Assembly (NCBI GenBank): GCA_023393715.1
Contig: JAEXCD010000121.1
Span: forward strand, 1-12,419
Source: Bacillota bacterium
GTDB lineage: Bacteria > Bacillota > Clostridia > Tissierellales > Peptoniphilaceae
Direction: 5' to 3'
DNA: 12,419 nt
Shown: piece after piece, positions 1 to 4,640 of the stretch
Layout of the letters: every line of letters starts with the position of its first letter
How positions within the stretch are numbered: the stretch's first letter is position 1
Made by a program: the position numbers and the translations under genes
Notes under the pieces: generated by a model
What the model was told of the DNA's origin: nothing
Database searches by the model: none
What the model saw: the letters and a program-made list of their open reading frames with translations, nothing else

Positions 1-23
1 GTATAATTTTGAGGAGATATGAT

Positions 24-212
24 ATGACTACAAAAATTAACATAGATCCTTTTCACTTTGATGACATTGAGGACGGGCTCTATTTAGGAAATCCAGATGA
101 TGAAGGCGATACTATCATTGATTTCGATTTAAGGGCAGCAGCTAACTATGCCCGGGATAATAACTTATCTGGAATCACAGAGGAAATACAGAAAATGTTT
201 AGAGTGGAATAA
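24..212 (+). CDS. Small acidic hypothetical protein
   Basis: A 62-residue protein that I do not recognise. I start it at ATG 24 because GAGGAG at 11-16 lies seven bases upstream; an in-frame TTG at 9 would fall before that ribosome binding site. It is strongly acidic: about 15 Asp/Glu against about 6 Lys/Arg, with Asp/Glu clusters near residues 13-17, 25-29 and 33-35. The C-terminal half (from about residue 36, LRAAANYARDN) looks helical. There is no signal peptide, membrane segment or Cys motif. Its DNA is more AT-rich than the genes to its right, which may mean recent acquisition. A TATAAT at 2-7 is probably too close to serve as its promoter, so it may be the last gene of an operon entering from the left. 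It could be a small regulator, an antitoxin-like partner or an immunity-type protein, but nothing in the sequence decides this. Confidence 0.6.
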   Translation: MTTKINIDPFHFDDIEDGLYLGNPDDEGDTIIDFDLRAAANYARDNNLSGITEEIQKMFRVE

Positions 213-259
213 AAGACAGAGGTAATAGGGCTACACTATTACAATTACCGCCCCGGACA

Positions 260-282
260 AGACCTTAACAGGTCTGTTTTTT
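260..282 (+). terminator. Rho-independent terminator after the small acidic gene
   Basis: AGACC (260-264) pairs with GGTCT (271-275) around a six-base loop. A G and six T (277-282) follow. The stem is short, so termination may be incomplete. It lies 48 bases after the stop of the small gene and fits as the end of that transcript. Confidence 0.5.
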
Positions 283-575
283 CCGCCCAAATTCCGCTTG
301 CGCAGGGCGTATCACATCCGCGCCCGCGGGACGCGCTCCGAGCTTCGGAGGATGGAGAAAAGGCGGTCCAATCACATCCGCACACACGAGGCGCGACTTC
401 GGGCAAAAGGCGTAGTGTAAACTATGGCAGCCAAACTGACACTGAGCCGCGCTTGGCGTTCGAGTTGCTGCGAGCATCAGTAAGCATTAGTTCTTACCTT
501 GCTTCTCTGCAACTGTCACAAGACGTTCAATTCTTTGTTTTATCAACTATAACTTATAAATCTTTGATTTGTTCG
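283..575. other. Intergenic region with an imperfect direct repeat
   Basis: I see no convincing gene here. The left part (about 285-480) is GC-rich and contains ATCACATCCG twice, at 311-320 and 371-380. Each copy is followed by a related stretch containing CGCG and then CTTCGG, so the unit is about 60 bases. A hairpin CTCCGA/TCGGAG sits at 336-350. The right part (480-600) is AT-rich and leads into the promoter of the ATPase gene. A minus-strand reading frame at 265-477 has no ribosome binding site or recognisable motif, and its repeated ADVI is just the DNA repeat read in translation. Confidence 0.5.
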
Positions 576-604
576 TTGAATTTTAATCATAAATGAGATA
601 TACT
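576..604 (+). promoter_or_regulatory. Sigma-A promoter of the DUF4143 ATPase gene
   Basis: A -35 box TTGAAT (576-581) and a -10 box TATACT (599-604) are separated by exactly 17 bases, each one base from consensus. Transcription should start near 611, giving a leader of about 28 bases that contains the ribosome binding site. Confidence 0.75.
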
Positions 605-638
605 ATGGACAGCTGCGAGAAAGGGAGGTGTAAGATTC

Positions 639-1853
639 GTGATTAAGCGCGAATTGTATATGAACCGCATTCGTCCATTCATCGGAACGGAGCTTGTAAA
701 AGTGATGACGGGTATTCGACGCTGCGGGAAGTCGGTCATGTTGGAGCTAATCCAGCAGGAGCTCATTGAGTCCGGCGTCAGCCCATCTCAGTTTATTGCA
801 ATCAACTTTGAGGAGATGAGCTATTCTCATCTGCAAACGGATGTGGCATTGCATGATGAGATCACAAAAAGAGCTGCTGAGATTGGCGGCAAGGTGTATC
901 TCTTTTTTGATGAGATTCAAGAGGTACAGGATTGGGAGAAATGCATCAATTCCCTGCGTGTTACACTCGATTGCGATATCTACATCACCGGCTCGAATGC
1001 CAGGCTGTTGTCCGGTGAGCTTGCAACCTATCTGGGTGGGCGCTATGTTGAGTTTGTAATCTATCCCTTTTCCTTCGCGGAGTTTATGGCGCTGTATCGC
1101 GCCATTGCACCGGATGAGCCGATCCGGCAATGTTTTCAGAAGTACCTTCTGTCCGGCGGCATGCCGTACCTTGCAAATCTCCGCTATGCAGATGCACCGT
1201 CTAAGCAGTATCTCCATGATCTGTTCAACTCTGTTCAGCTCAAGGATATCGTAAAGAGAAATAAAATCCGGGATATCGATTTGTTGGAGCGCATCATTTC
1301 CTATGTCATGGCGAATGTCGGCACGACCTTTTCCGCAACATCCCTTGCAAAGTTCCTCAAGAAGGAGCAGCGCACCGTCGCACCGGAGACAATTCTGAAC
1401 TACATCAAATACTGCTGTGACGCCTATCTGTTCTATCGGGTGAAGCGCGAAGATTTGAAGGGAAAGCAGATTCTTGCGTCCAATGAGAAATACTACATTG
1501 CAGATCACGGCATCCGTGAAGCGGTTTTCGGCGGCAACACAAAAGACATTAACCTCATCCTTGAGAATGTGGTCTATTTGGAGCTGCTTCGCAGAGGCTA
1601 CGATGTAACCGTGGGCAGAAGAGGAGATAAGGAAATTGACTTCGTTTGCGATAAGCGCGGCGAAAAGCTCTATGTTCAGGTTGCTTATCTTTTGGCAGCA
1701 GAGGAAACCATTGCCCGTGAGTTCGGATCGTACGACAATATCCGGGATAATTTTCCGAAATATGTTGTTTCTCTCGATGAGTTTGACATGAGCAGAAATG
1801 GCATCAAGCACCGGAATATCCGAGACTTCCTCATGGCGGAAGAGTGGAACTGA
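639..1853 (+). CDS. AAA-family ATPase with C-terminal DUF4143 domain
   Basis: A 404-residue ATPase of the AAA_14/DUF4143 type. The GTG start at 639 is preceded by GGAGGTG (624-630) with eight bases between. The N-terminal ATPase domain shows Walker A GIRRCGKS (25-32), Walker B YLFFDEIQ (87-94) and a sensor-like TGSN (117-120), followed by the family-typical GGRYVEF and YPFSFAEF segments near 133-148. The C-terminal DUF4143 region ends in a restriction-nuclease-like core, EIDFVC (332-337) followed by VQVAY (346-350). The usual catalytic Lys position there reads Gln, as in many members of the family, so nuclease activity is doubtful. The length is typical and there is no truncation. The family is widespread and often mobile between genomes, but its cellular role is unsettled. 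It has its own promoter and no partner gene. The ATPase call is firm; function beyond ATP binding is not known. Confidence 0.93.
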   Translation: MIKRELYMNRIRPFIGTELVKVMTGIRRCGKSVMLELIQQELIESGVSPSQFIAINFEEMSYSHLQTDVALHDEITKRAAEIGGKVYLFFDEIQEVQDWEKCINSLRVTLDCDIYITGSNARLLSGELATYLGGRYVEFVIYPFSFAEFMALYRAIAPDEPIRQCFQKYLLSGGMPYLANLRYADAPSKQYLHDLFNSVQLKDIVKRNKIRDIDLLERIISYVMANVGTTFSATSLAKFLKKEQRTVAPETILNYIKYCCDAYLFYRVKREDLKGKQILASNEKYYIADHGIREAVFGGNTKDINLILENVVYLELLRRGYDVTVGRRGDKEIDFVCDKRGEKLYVQVAYLLAAEETIAREFGSYDNIRDNFPKYVVSLDEFDMSRNGIKHRNIRDFLMAEEWN

Positions 1854-1860
1854 AGAATAT

Positions 1861-1891
1861 GCCCGTCACAGCTTTGGAGGGTGTGACGGGC
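1861..1891 (+). terminator. Hairpin ending the ATPase transcript
   Basis: GCCCGTCACA (1861-1870) and TGTGACGGGC (1882-1891) form a perfect 10-base-pair stem with an 11-base loop, seven bases after the ATPase stop. The downstream tract is poor in T (GTTCTGATG). It may therefore be a weak intrinsic terminator or a 3'-end stabilising structure. Confidence 0.55.
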
Positions 1892-1986
1892 GTTCTGATG
1901 CCTCGACGCTGCTGCATGTGCTGAGTAATATCGTGCGTGCAGCCGGTGAGCAGCAGCAAAAAAAGATAAAAAAGTTCGTAGTCGAG

Positions 1987-2015
1987 TTGACAGAACAATT
2001 TTGAGACGCTATAAT
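1987..2015 (+). promoter_or_regulatory. Consensus sigma-A promoter of the tRNA operon
   Basis: TTGACA (1987-1992) and TATAAT (2010-2015) match both consensus boxes perfectly with an ideal 17-base spacer. Transcription should begin about 2022, some 15 bases before the first tRNA. Such a strong promoter suits a stable-RNA operon. A G+C-rich discriminator, which would suggest stringent control, is not evident (bases 2016-2022 are CTTGTAG). Confidence 0.9.
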
Positions 2016-2037
2016 CTTGTAGTATCGTTTTTGTTGC

Positions 2038-2112
2038 GGCCCTATGGTCAAGCGGTTAAGACATCGCCCTTTCACGGCGGTATCCCGGGTTCGAATCCCG
2101 GTAGGGTCACCA
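2038..2112 (+). tRNA. tRNA-Glu (anticodon TTC)
   Basis: The full cloverleaf is present. The acceptor GGCCCTA (2038-2044) pairs with TAGGGTC (2102-2108), with one G-T pair. The anticodon loop CTTTCAC carries TTC at 2071-2073, and the T-arm reads GGTTCGAATCC. The discriminator is A and CCA is encoded (2110-2112). It is the first gene of the 12-tRNA operon and is followed by only four bases before tRNA-Val. Confidence 0.97.
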
Positions 2113-2116
2113 AAAC

Positions 2117-2192
2117 GGTCGCTTAGCTCAGTTGGGAGAGCATCTGCCTTACAAGCAGAGGGTCATAGGTTCGAGCCCTATAGCGACCACCA
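2117..2192 (+). tRNA. tRNA-Val (anticodon TAC)
   Basis: The acceptor starts GGTCGCT and pairs with AGCGACC (2182-2188). The anticodon stem CTGC/GCAG encloses a loop with TAC. The T-arm contains GGTTCGAGCC. CCA is encoded at the 3' end, and three bases separate it from tRNA-Asp. Confidence 0.97.
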
Positions 2193-2195
2193 AAT

Positions 2196-2273
2196 GGCCC
2201 GGTAGTTCAGTTGGTTTAGAATGCCAGCCTGTCACGCTGGAGGTCGTGGGTTCGAGCCCCATCCGGGTCGCCA
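2196..2273 (+). tRNA. tRNA-Asp (anticodon GTC)
   Basis: The acceptor GGCCCGG pairs with CCGGGTC (2263-2269), with one G-T pair. The anticodon loop CTGTCAC carries GTC at 2231-2233 between CCAGC and GCTGG. The discriminator is G and CCA is encoded. It is 78 bases long because of a slightly longer D-loop (TTGGTTTAGA). Confidence 0.97.
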
Positions 2274-2292
2274 TTCGCTCCATATCAGACAA

Positions 2293-2368
2293 GCTGGTGT
2301 AGCTCAATCGGTAGAGCAACTGACTTGTAATCAGTAGGTTGAGGGTTCAAGTCCTTTCACCAGCTCCA
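2293..2368 (+). tRNA. tRNA-Thr (anticodon TGT)
   Basis: The acceptor GCTGGTG (2293-2299) pairs with CACCAGC (2358-2364). The loop CTTGTAA carries TGT between CTGA and TCAG. The discriminator is T and CCA is encoded (2366-2368). It is followed by the longest spacer of the operon. Confidence 0.97.
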
Positions 2369-2456
2369 AGATGGCCGCCGGCTTGTATTGCTGCAAGCCA
2401 GGCTGTCATTTATCTCGCGTCATCAGCGAGACGCAGCTTTGCGCTTCGTTCCTCAT
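2369..2456 (+). other. 88-base hairpin-rich spacer between tRNA-Thr and tRNA-Arg
   Basis: No tRNA or reading frame is seen here. Three consecutive hairpins fill most of it: GGCTTG/CAAGCC (2380-2399), TCTCGC/GCGAGA (2413-2431) and CGCA/TGCG (2432-2443). None is followed by a T-run, so they are more likely processing or spacer structures than terminators. Confidence 0.6.
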
Positions 2457-2533
2457 GCGCCTATAGCTCAGCAGGATAGAGCAACGGACTTCTAATCCGT
2501 GTGTCTGAGGTTCGAATCCTCATAGGCGCGCCA
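2457..2533 (+). tRNA. tRNA-Arg (anticodon TCT)
   Basis: The acceptor GCGCCTA (2457-2463) pairs with TAGGCGC (2523-2529). The loop CTTCTAA carries TCT between CGGA and TCCG. The discriminator is G and CCA is encoded (2531-2533). It reads AGA and AGG codons. Confidence 0.97.
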
Positions 2534-2537
2534 TTGA

Positions 2538-2615
2538 TGGGGTATAGCCAAGTTGGTTAAGGCACGAGACTTTGACTCTCGCATTCCGCAGGTTCGAGTC
2601 CTGCTACCCCAGCCA
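2538..2615 (+). tRNA. tRNA-Gln (anticodon TTG)
   Basis: It starts TGGGGTA and the acceptor pairs with TACCCCA. The stem CGAGA/TCTCG encloses the loop CTTTGAC with anticodon TTG. The discriminator is G and CCA is encoded (2613-2615). It is the first of two adjacent, closely similar glutamine tRNAs. Confidence 0.97.
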
Positions 2616-2659
2616 TTGACCGGCGGGGCGGCGGCTTCGCTGCCAGACAATTTGCATGA
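2616..2659 (+). other. Spacer with hairpin between the two tRNA-Gln genes
   Basis: This is a 44-base GC-rich spacer. GGCGGC (2630-2635) and GCTGCC (2639-2644) form a six-pair stem with one G-T pair and a TTC loop. It is the only long spacer in the operon besides 2369-2456, and it is also structured. Confidence 0.5.
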
Positions 2660-2736
2660 TGGGGTATAGCCAAGTCGGTAAGGCACTAGACTCTGACTCT
2701 AGCAGTTCGCAGGTTCGAGTCCTGCTACCCCAGCCA
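2660..2736 (+). tRNA. tRNA-Gln (anticodon CTG)
   Basis: It has the same acceptor and T-arm as the preceding tRNA-Gln. Its anticodon arm is CTAGA/TCTAG with loop CTCTGAC and anticodon CTG, which reads CAG. CCA is encoded (2734-2736). It probably arose from its neighbour by duplication. Only one base separates it from tRNA-Lys. Confidence 0.96.
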
Positions 2737-2737
2737 T

Positions 2738-2813
2738 GATCCATTAGCTCAGCCGGTAGAGCACCTGACTTTTAATCAGGGTGTCCGGGGTTCGAATCCC
2801 CGATGGGTCACCA
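2738..2813 (+). tRNA. tRNA-Lys (anticodon TTT)
   Basis: The acceptor GATCCAT (2738-2744) pairs with ATGGGTC (2803-2809), with one T-G pair. The loop CTTTTAA carries TTT between CTGA and TCAG. The discriminator is A and CCA is encoded (2811-2813). Confidence 0.97.
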
Positions 2814-2817
2814 GTCT

Positions 2818-2906
2818 GGAGAGATATCGAAGCGGTCATAACGAGGCGGTCTTGAAAACCGTTTGGGTTCACGCCCACGTGGGTTCGAATCCCACTCTCT
2901 CCGCCA
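2818..2906 (+). tRNA. tRNA-Ser (anticodon TGA)
   Basis: This is a class II tRNA of 89 bases. The acceptor GGAGAGA pairs with TCTCTCC. The anticodon loop CTTGAAA carries TGA between CGGT and ACCG. A long variable arm, TTTGGGTTCACGCCCACG, precedes the T-arm. The discriminator is G and CCA is encoded. Confidence 0.96.
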
Positions 2907-2913
2907 TGATTAA

Positions 2914-3005
2914 GGAGAAGTACTCAAGAGGCTCAAGAGGCTCCCCTGCTAAGGGAGTAGATCCCCATAAGGGATGCGAGGGTTCGAATCCCTCCTTCTC
3001 CGCCA
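2914..3005 (+). tRNA. tRNA-Ser (anticodon GCT)
   Basis: This is a class II tRNA of 92 bases. The acceptor GGAGAAG (2914-2920) pairs with CTTCTCC (2995-3001). The stem CTCCC/GGGAG encloses CTGCTAA with anticodon GCT, and a long variable arm follows. The D-arm contains CTCAAGAGG twice in tandem, but the length is normal for this tRNA. CCA is encoded (3003-3005). Confidence 0.96.
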
Positions 3006-3010
3006 TTTTG

Positions 3011-3087
3011 GGGCCATTAGCTCAGTTGGTTAGAGCATCCGGCTCATAACCGGTCGGTCCCGGGTTCGAGTCCCTGATGGCCCACCA
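3011..3087 (+). tRNA. tRNA with CAT anticodon (tRNA-Met by anticodon; probably tRNA-Ile2)
   Basis: The acceptor GGGCCAT (3011-3017) pairs with ATGGCCC (3077-3083), the discriminator is A and CCA is encoded. The anticodon loop is CTCATAA. The first acceptor pair is a normal G-C and the anticodon stem lacks the three G-C pairs of an initiator, so it is not tRNA-fMet. The CTCATAA loop and C4-G69/C5-G68 pairs resemble isoleucine tRNA whose C34 is changed to lysidine by TilS. Elongator tRNA-Met more often has TTCATAC. Ile2 is therefore my preference, with elongator Met as the alternative. Confidence 0.9.
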
Positions 3088-3088
3088 T

Positions 3089-3163
<75 letters not shown>

Positions 3164-3164
<1 letters not shown>

Positions 3165-3190
3165 AACCACAGCATCTGCTGTGGTTTTTT
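3164..3190 (+). terminator. Terminator of the tRNA operon
   Basis: AAACCACAGC (3164-3173) pairs with GCTGTGGTTT (3178-3187) around the loop ATCT, and the T-run continues to 3190. It is a strong intrinsic terminator placed immediately after the tRNA-Phe CCA. Confidence 0.9.
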
Positions 3191-3265
3191 GCTTTGCGGT
3201 AATTTAGTGCTGGATCTTCGAGGAAAGCGGGAAGAGCAAGACAAGCCCGAAGACAGAGAAGCGAA

Positions 3266-3290
3266 CCCCAAATGCCTTCGGCATTTGGGG
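3266..3290. repeat. Perfect 11-base-pair inverted repeat
   Basis: CCCCAAATGCC (3266-3276) and GGCATTTGGGG (3280-3290) form a perfect hairpin with a TTC loop. Neither strand has a T-run after it. It lies between the end of the tRNA operon and the end of the convergent cyclase gene. It may act as a bidirectional barrier or be a small intergenic repeat element. Confidence 0.6.
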
Positions 3291-3304
3291 CTCTGAATTG
3301 CCTT

Positions 3305-3329
3305 AAAAAGTCAGATCAAAAGCCTGACT
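3305..3329 (-). terminator. Terminator of the cyclase-family gene
   Basis: Read on the minus strand, AGTCAG (3329-3324) pairs with CTGACT (3314-3309) around a nine-base loop and is followed by TTTTAA. It lies about 80 bases after the cyclase stop, in the right orientation. The stem is only six pairs. Confidence 0.5.
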
Positions 3330-3407
3330 GCAGGAGGCCGGTTCATCCGCTTTGTGAACGGGCGACCTTGTATTTGTGCACAGCGGTGCCCGGCCGAAAA
3401 GCGCAGC

Positions 3408-4160
3408 CTACTCAGCGATCGCCCAGGCGCGAACGGGCAGCCCGGTTGCTCCGACAATGTTGGGGAATGCAGCGACGAGAACCGCGCCCGCGGGAGGAAC
3501 CTGATCGAGGTTGCAGAGCAGCTCGATCTGGAGCTTGTTTTGCTTCAGAACATACCGCTCGCAGGCGAGATCTCCGGCGGCCGCAGCGACGGCGGAGGAG
3601 TCGGTGTCCAGGGTTTCGTGCCCGTTCGCGGCGGCATGGCGCGTTTCATAGAGGTATTGAAGCGCGGGAAGCGACCAGCCGGGGAAATGCTCGGAGCCGT
3701 CCGCGGCAAGCCCGCTGAGCGCATCCATGTCAGGCCAATGCGTCGACCATCCGGTATAGAGGGCGACAAAGGCGCCGTCGGGAATTGCGCCGTACTGCGC
3801 TTCATAGGCCTGGATATCCTCGACGGTTACGGCATATTCGGGCGTTTTCTGCACCTGTTTTGTGATATCGATCACGCAGAGCGGAAAAACACATTCCTTG
3901 ATACCGGTCTTTTCCGATAACGCGGCACCTCGGATGAAGTGCCCCGGAAAATCGATATGCGTGCCGAATTGTCCGGGAAATTTGAACGTTTGAATGAGGC
4001 ATTCGAGCATGGGATTGCCCCAGTCGAAGACGGTCTTTGCGATCTCGACGGAGCCCTCCGGAATGCCGCTCCAGAAGGGGCTGTCATCGGTAAGCGGGTG
4101 CGTCAGGTCGATCCAGCGCAGCTTTTTCAGTTGATTCAGTTTTTCCCAAAGTGGATACAT
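3408..4160 (-). CDS. Cyclase family protein (kynurenine-formamidase-like metal hydrolase)
   Basis: A 250-residue cytoplasmic hydrolase of the cyclase/KynB family (PF04199). I start it at the ATG at 4160 (MYPLWEKL) because AAAGGAG lies seven bases upstream. The longer in-frame extension lacks such a site and runs through the promoter. Motifs in order are DLTHPLTDDSP (18-28), FGTHIDFPGHF (65-75), GHETLDTD (180-187), IELLCNLD (212-219) and GATGLPVRAWA (237-247). His68, Asp70 and His74 are the expected metal ligands. The first His of the usual HxGTHxD motif reads Gln (Q64). Relatives hydrolyse N-formylkynurenine, isatin or other amide and lactam substrates; the real substrate cannot be told from context. 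No kynurenine-pathway gene is nearby. It is a single-gene transcript, divergent from msrAB and convergent with the tRNA operon. Confidence 0.88.
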   Translation of the reverse strand: MYPLWEKLNQLKKLRWIDLTHPLTDDSPFWSGIPEGSVEIAKTVFDWGNPMLECLIQTFKFPGQFGTHIDFPGHFIRGAALSEKTGIKECVFPLCVIDITKQVQKTPEYAVTVEDIQAYEAQYGAIPDGAFVALYTGWSTHWPDMDALSGLAADGSEHFPGWSLPALQYLYETRHAAANGHETLDTDSSAVAAAAGDLACERYVLKQNKLQIELLCNLDQVPPAGAVLVAAFPNIVGATGLPVRAWAIAE

Positions 4161-4277
4161 TGCAGTCTCCTTTCGTTCCTTCTTCGTGTTTTGAGATAAC
4201 GTTTTCAAATTCGAGGCGCCTGATATCTGTAAACGCCGACGTCTTTCTCGATTTGCTGCCAACGATTTTTCAAGCTC

Positions 4278-4286
4278 ATTATAGCA
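4278..4286 (-). promoter_or_regulatory. Extended -10 promoter of the cyclase gene
   Basis: On the minus strand TGCTATAAT runs from 4286 to 4278, a perfect TATAAT with the TG of an extended -10 box. No good -35 box is seen at 16-18 bases, but a T-run lies upstream. Transcription should start near 4271, leaving a leader of about 110 bases. I recognised no riboswitch in that leader. Confidence 0.65.
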
Positions 4287-4326
4287 TGAAAAAAAGCCTG
4301 CGGCATAAAAAGGGCTGAATGTCCAA

Positions 4327-4566
4327 GCGCCGAGCGCATGGAGAGAGCCAAACGAGGGGGCGCTCGTTGGCAACGCCTTTGAAAAACGTCGAGCGCATAG
4401 GAAGAGAACAGTTTGGGGGCGAGGCCAATGCGACCGCGGCGCAAAAAAGCGCCGAGCGTATTAGGAGAGAACGGTGTGAGCGGTTTTGCTGTGACCGCCG
4501 CAAGCGAATCGGTTTGATGTGACCATCGCGACCGAATCGGTCTGGCGTGGTAATCGCCTGCAAAGA
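4327..4566. repeat. Two nested families of degenerate tandem repeats upstream of msrAB
   Basis: Three imperfect units of about 60 bases start at 4327, 4387 and 4449. Each opens with CG(C/T)CGAGCG, an AT-containing step and a GGAGAGA-like purine stretch; the first two end in a run of A. The third runs into a second series of about 28-base units (4482-4510, 4511-4538, 4539-4566) sharing GGT(T/C)TG, GTG and, in the first two, GAATC. Internal hairpins such as CGAGCGC (4331-4337) with GCGCTCG (4360-4366) are possible. Reading frames on both strands (4319-4522 plus, 4279-4563 minus) look like by-products of the repeats and have no recognisable domain. This fills most of the 480-base gap between cyclase and msrAB. 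I see no clear promoter for msrAB in the rest. Confidence 0.6.
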
Positions 4567-4640
4567 AGTTTAGCCTTGGCTATCTCGGGCAAATATAGGA
4601 GAAAAGAAGAAGACGCAGAGAAGAAGCGGAAGGAGGCGCG

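Noticed and set aside
747..1811. 354-codon minus-strand frame opposite the ATPase gene
   Set aside because: It is a shadow of a gene with clear Walker motifs on the plus strand; it has no recognisable domain of its own.
2492..2686. Minus-strand reading frame across the Arg and Gln tRNAs
   Set aside because: It is tRNA sequence read antisense; phrases such as SRTRTCG and RAYEDSNL are well-known false proteins from tRNA clusters.
2914..2950. Tandem CTCAAGAGG in tRNA-Ser(GCT) considered as an insertion
   Set aside because: The tRNA has normal length and folds normally; the duplication lies in the standard D-arm of this class II tRNA.
2852..3049. Plus-strand reading frame across the two Ser tRNAs
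   Set aside because: It lies wholly within tRNA genes; VGSNPTLSA-like text is another tRNA translation artefact.
3354..3920. 188-codon plus-strand frame opposite the cyclase gene
   Set aside because: The minus-strand frame carries the HxGTHxD-type and NLD motifs, ribosome binding site, promoter and terminator; the plus frame has none.
4279..4563. 94-codon minus-strand frame (and 4319-4522 on plus) through the repeats
   Set aside because: There is no ribosome binding site or domain; internal similarity follows from the DNA repeats, and the minus frame runs into the cyclase promoter.
4327..4566. Repeats considered as a CRISPR array
   Set aside because: Units are degenerate throughout, with no constant repeat alternating with unique spacers, and no cas gene is present.
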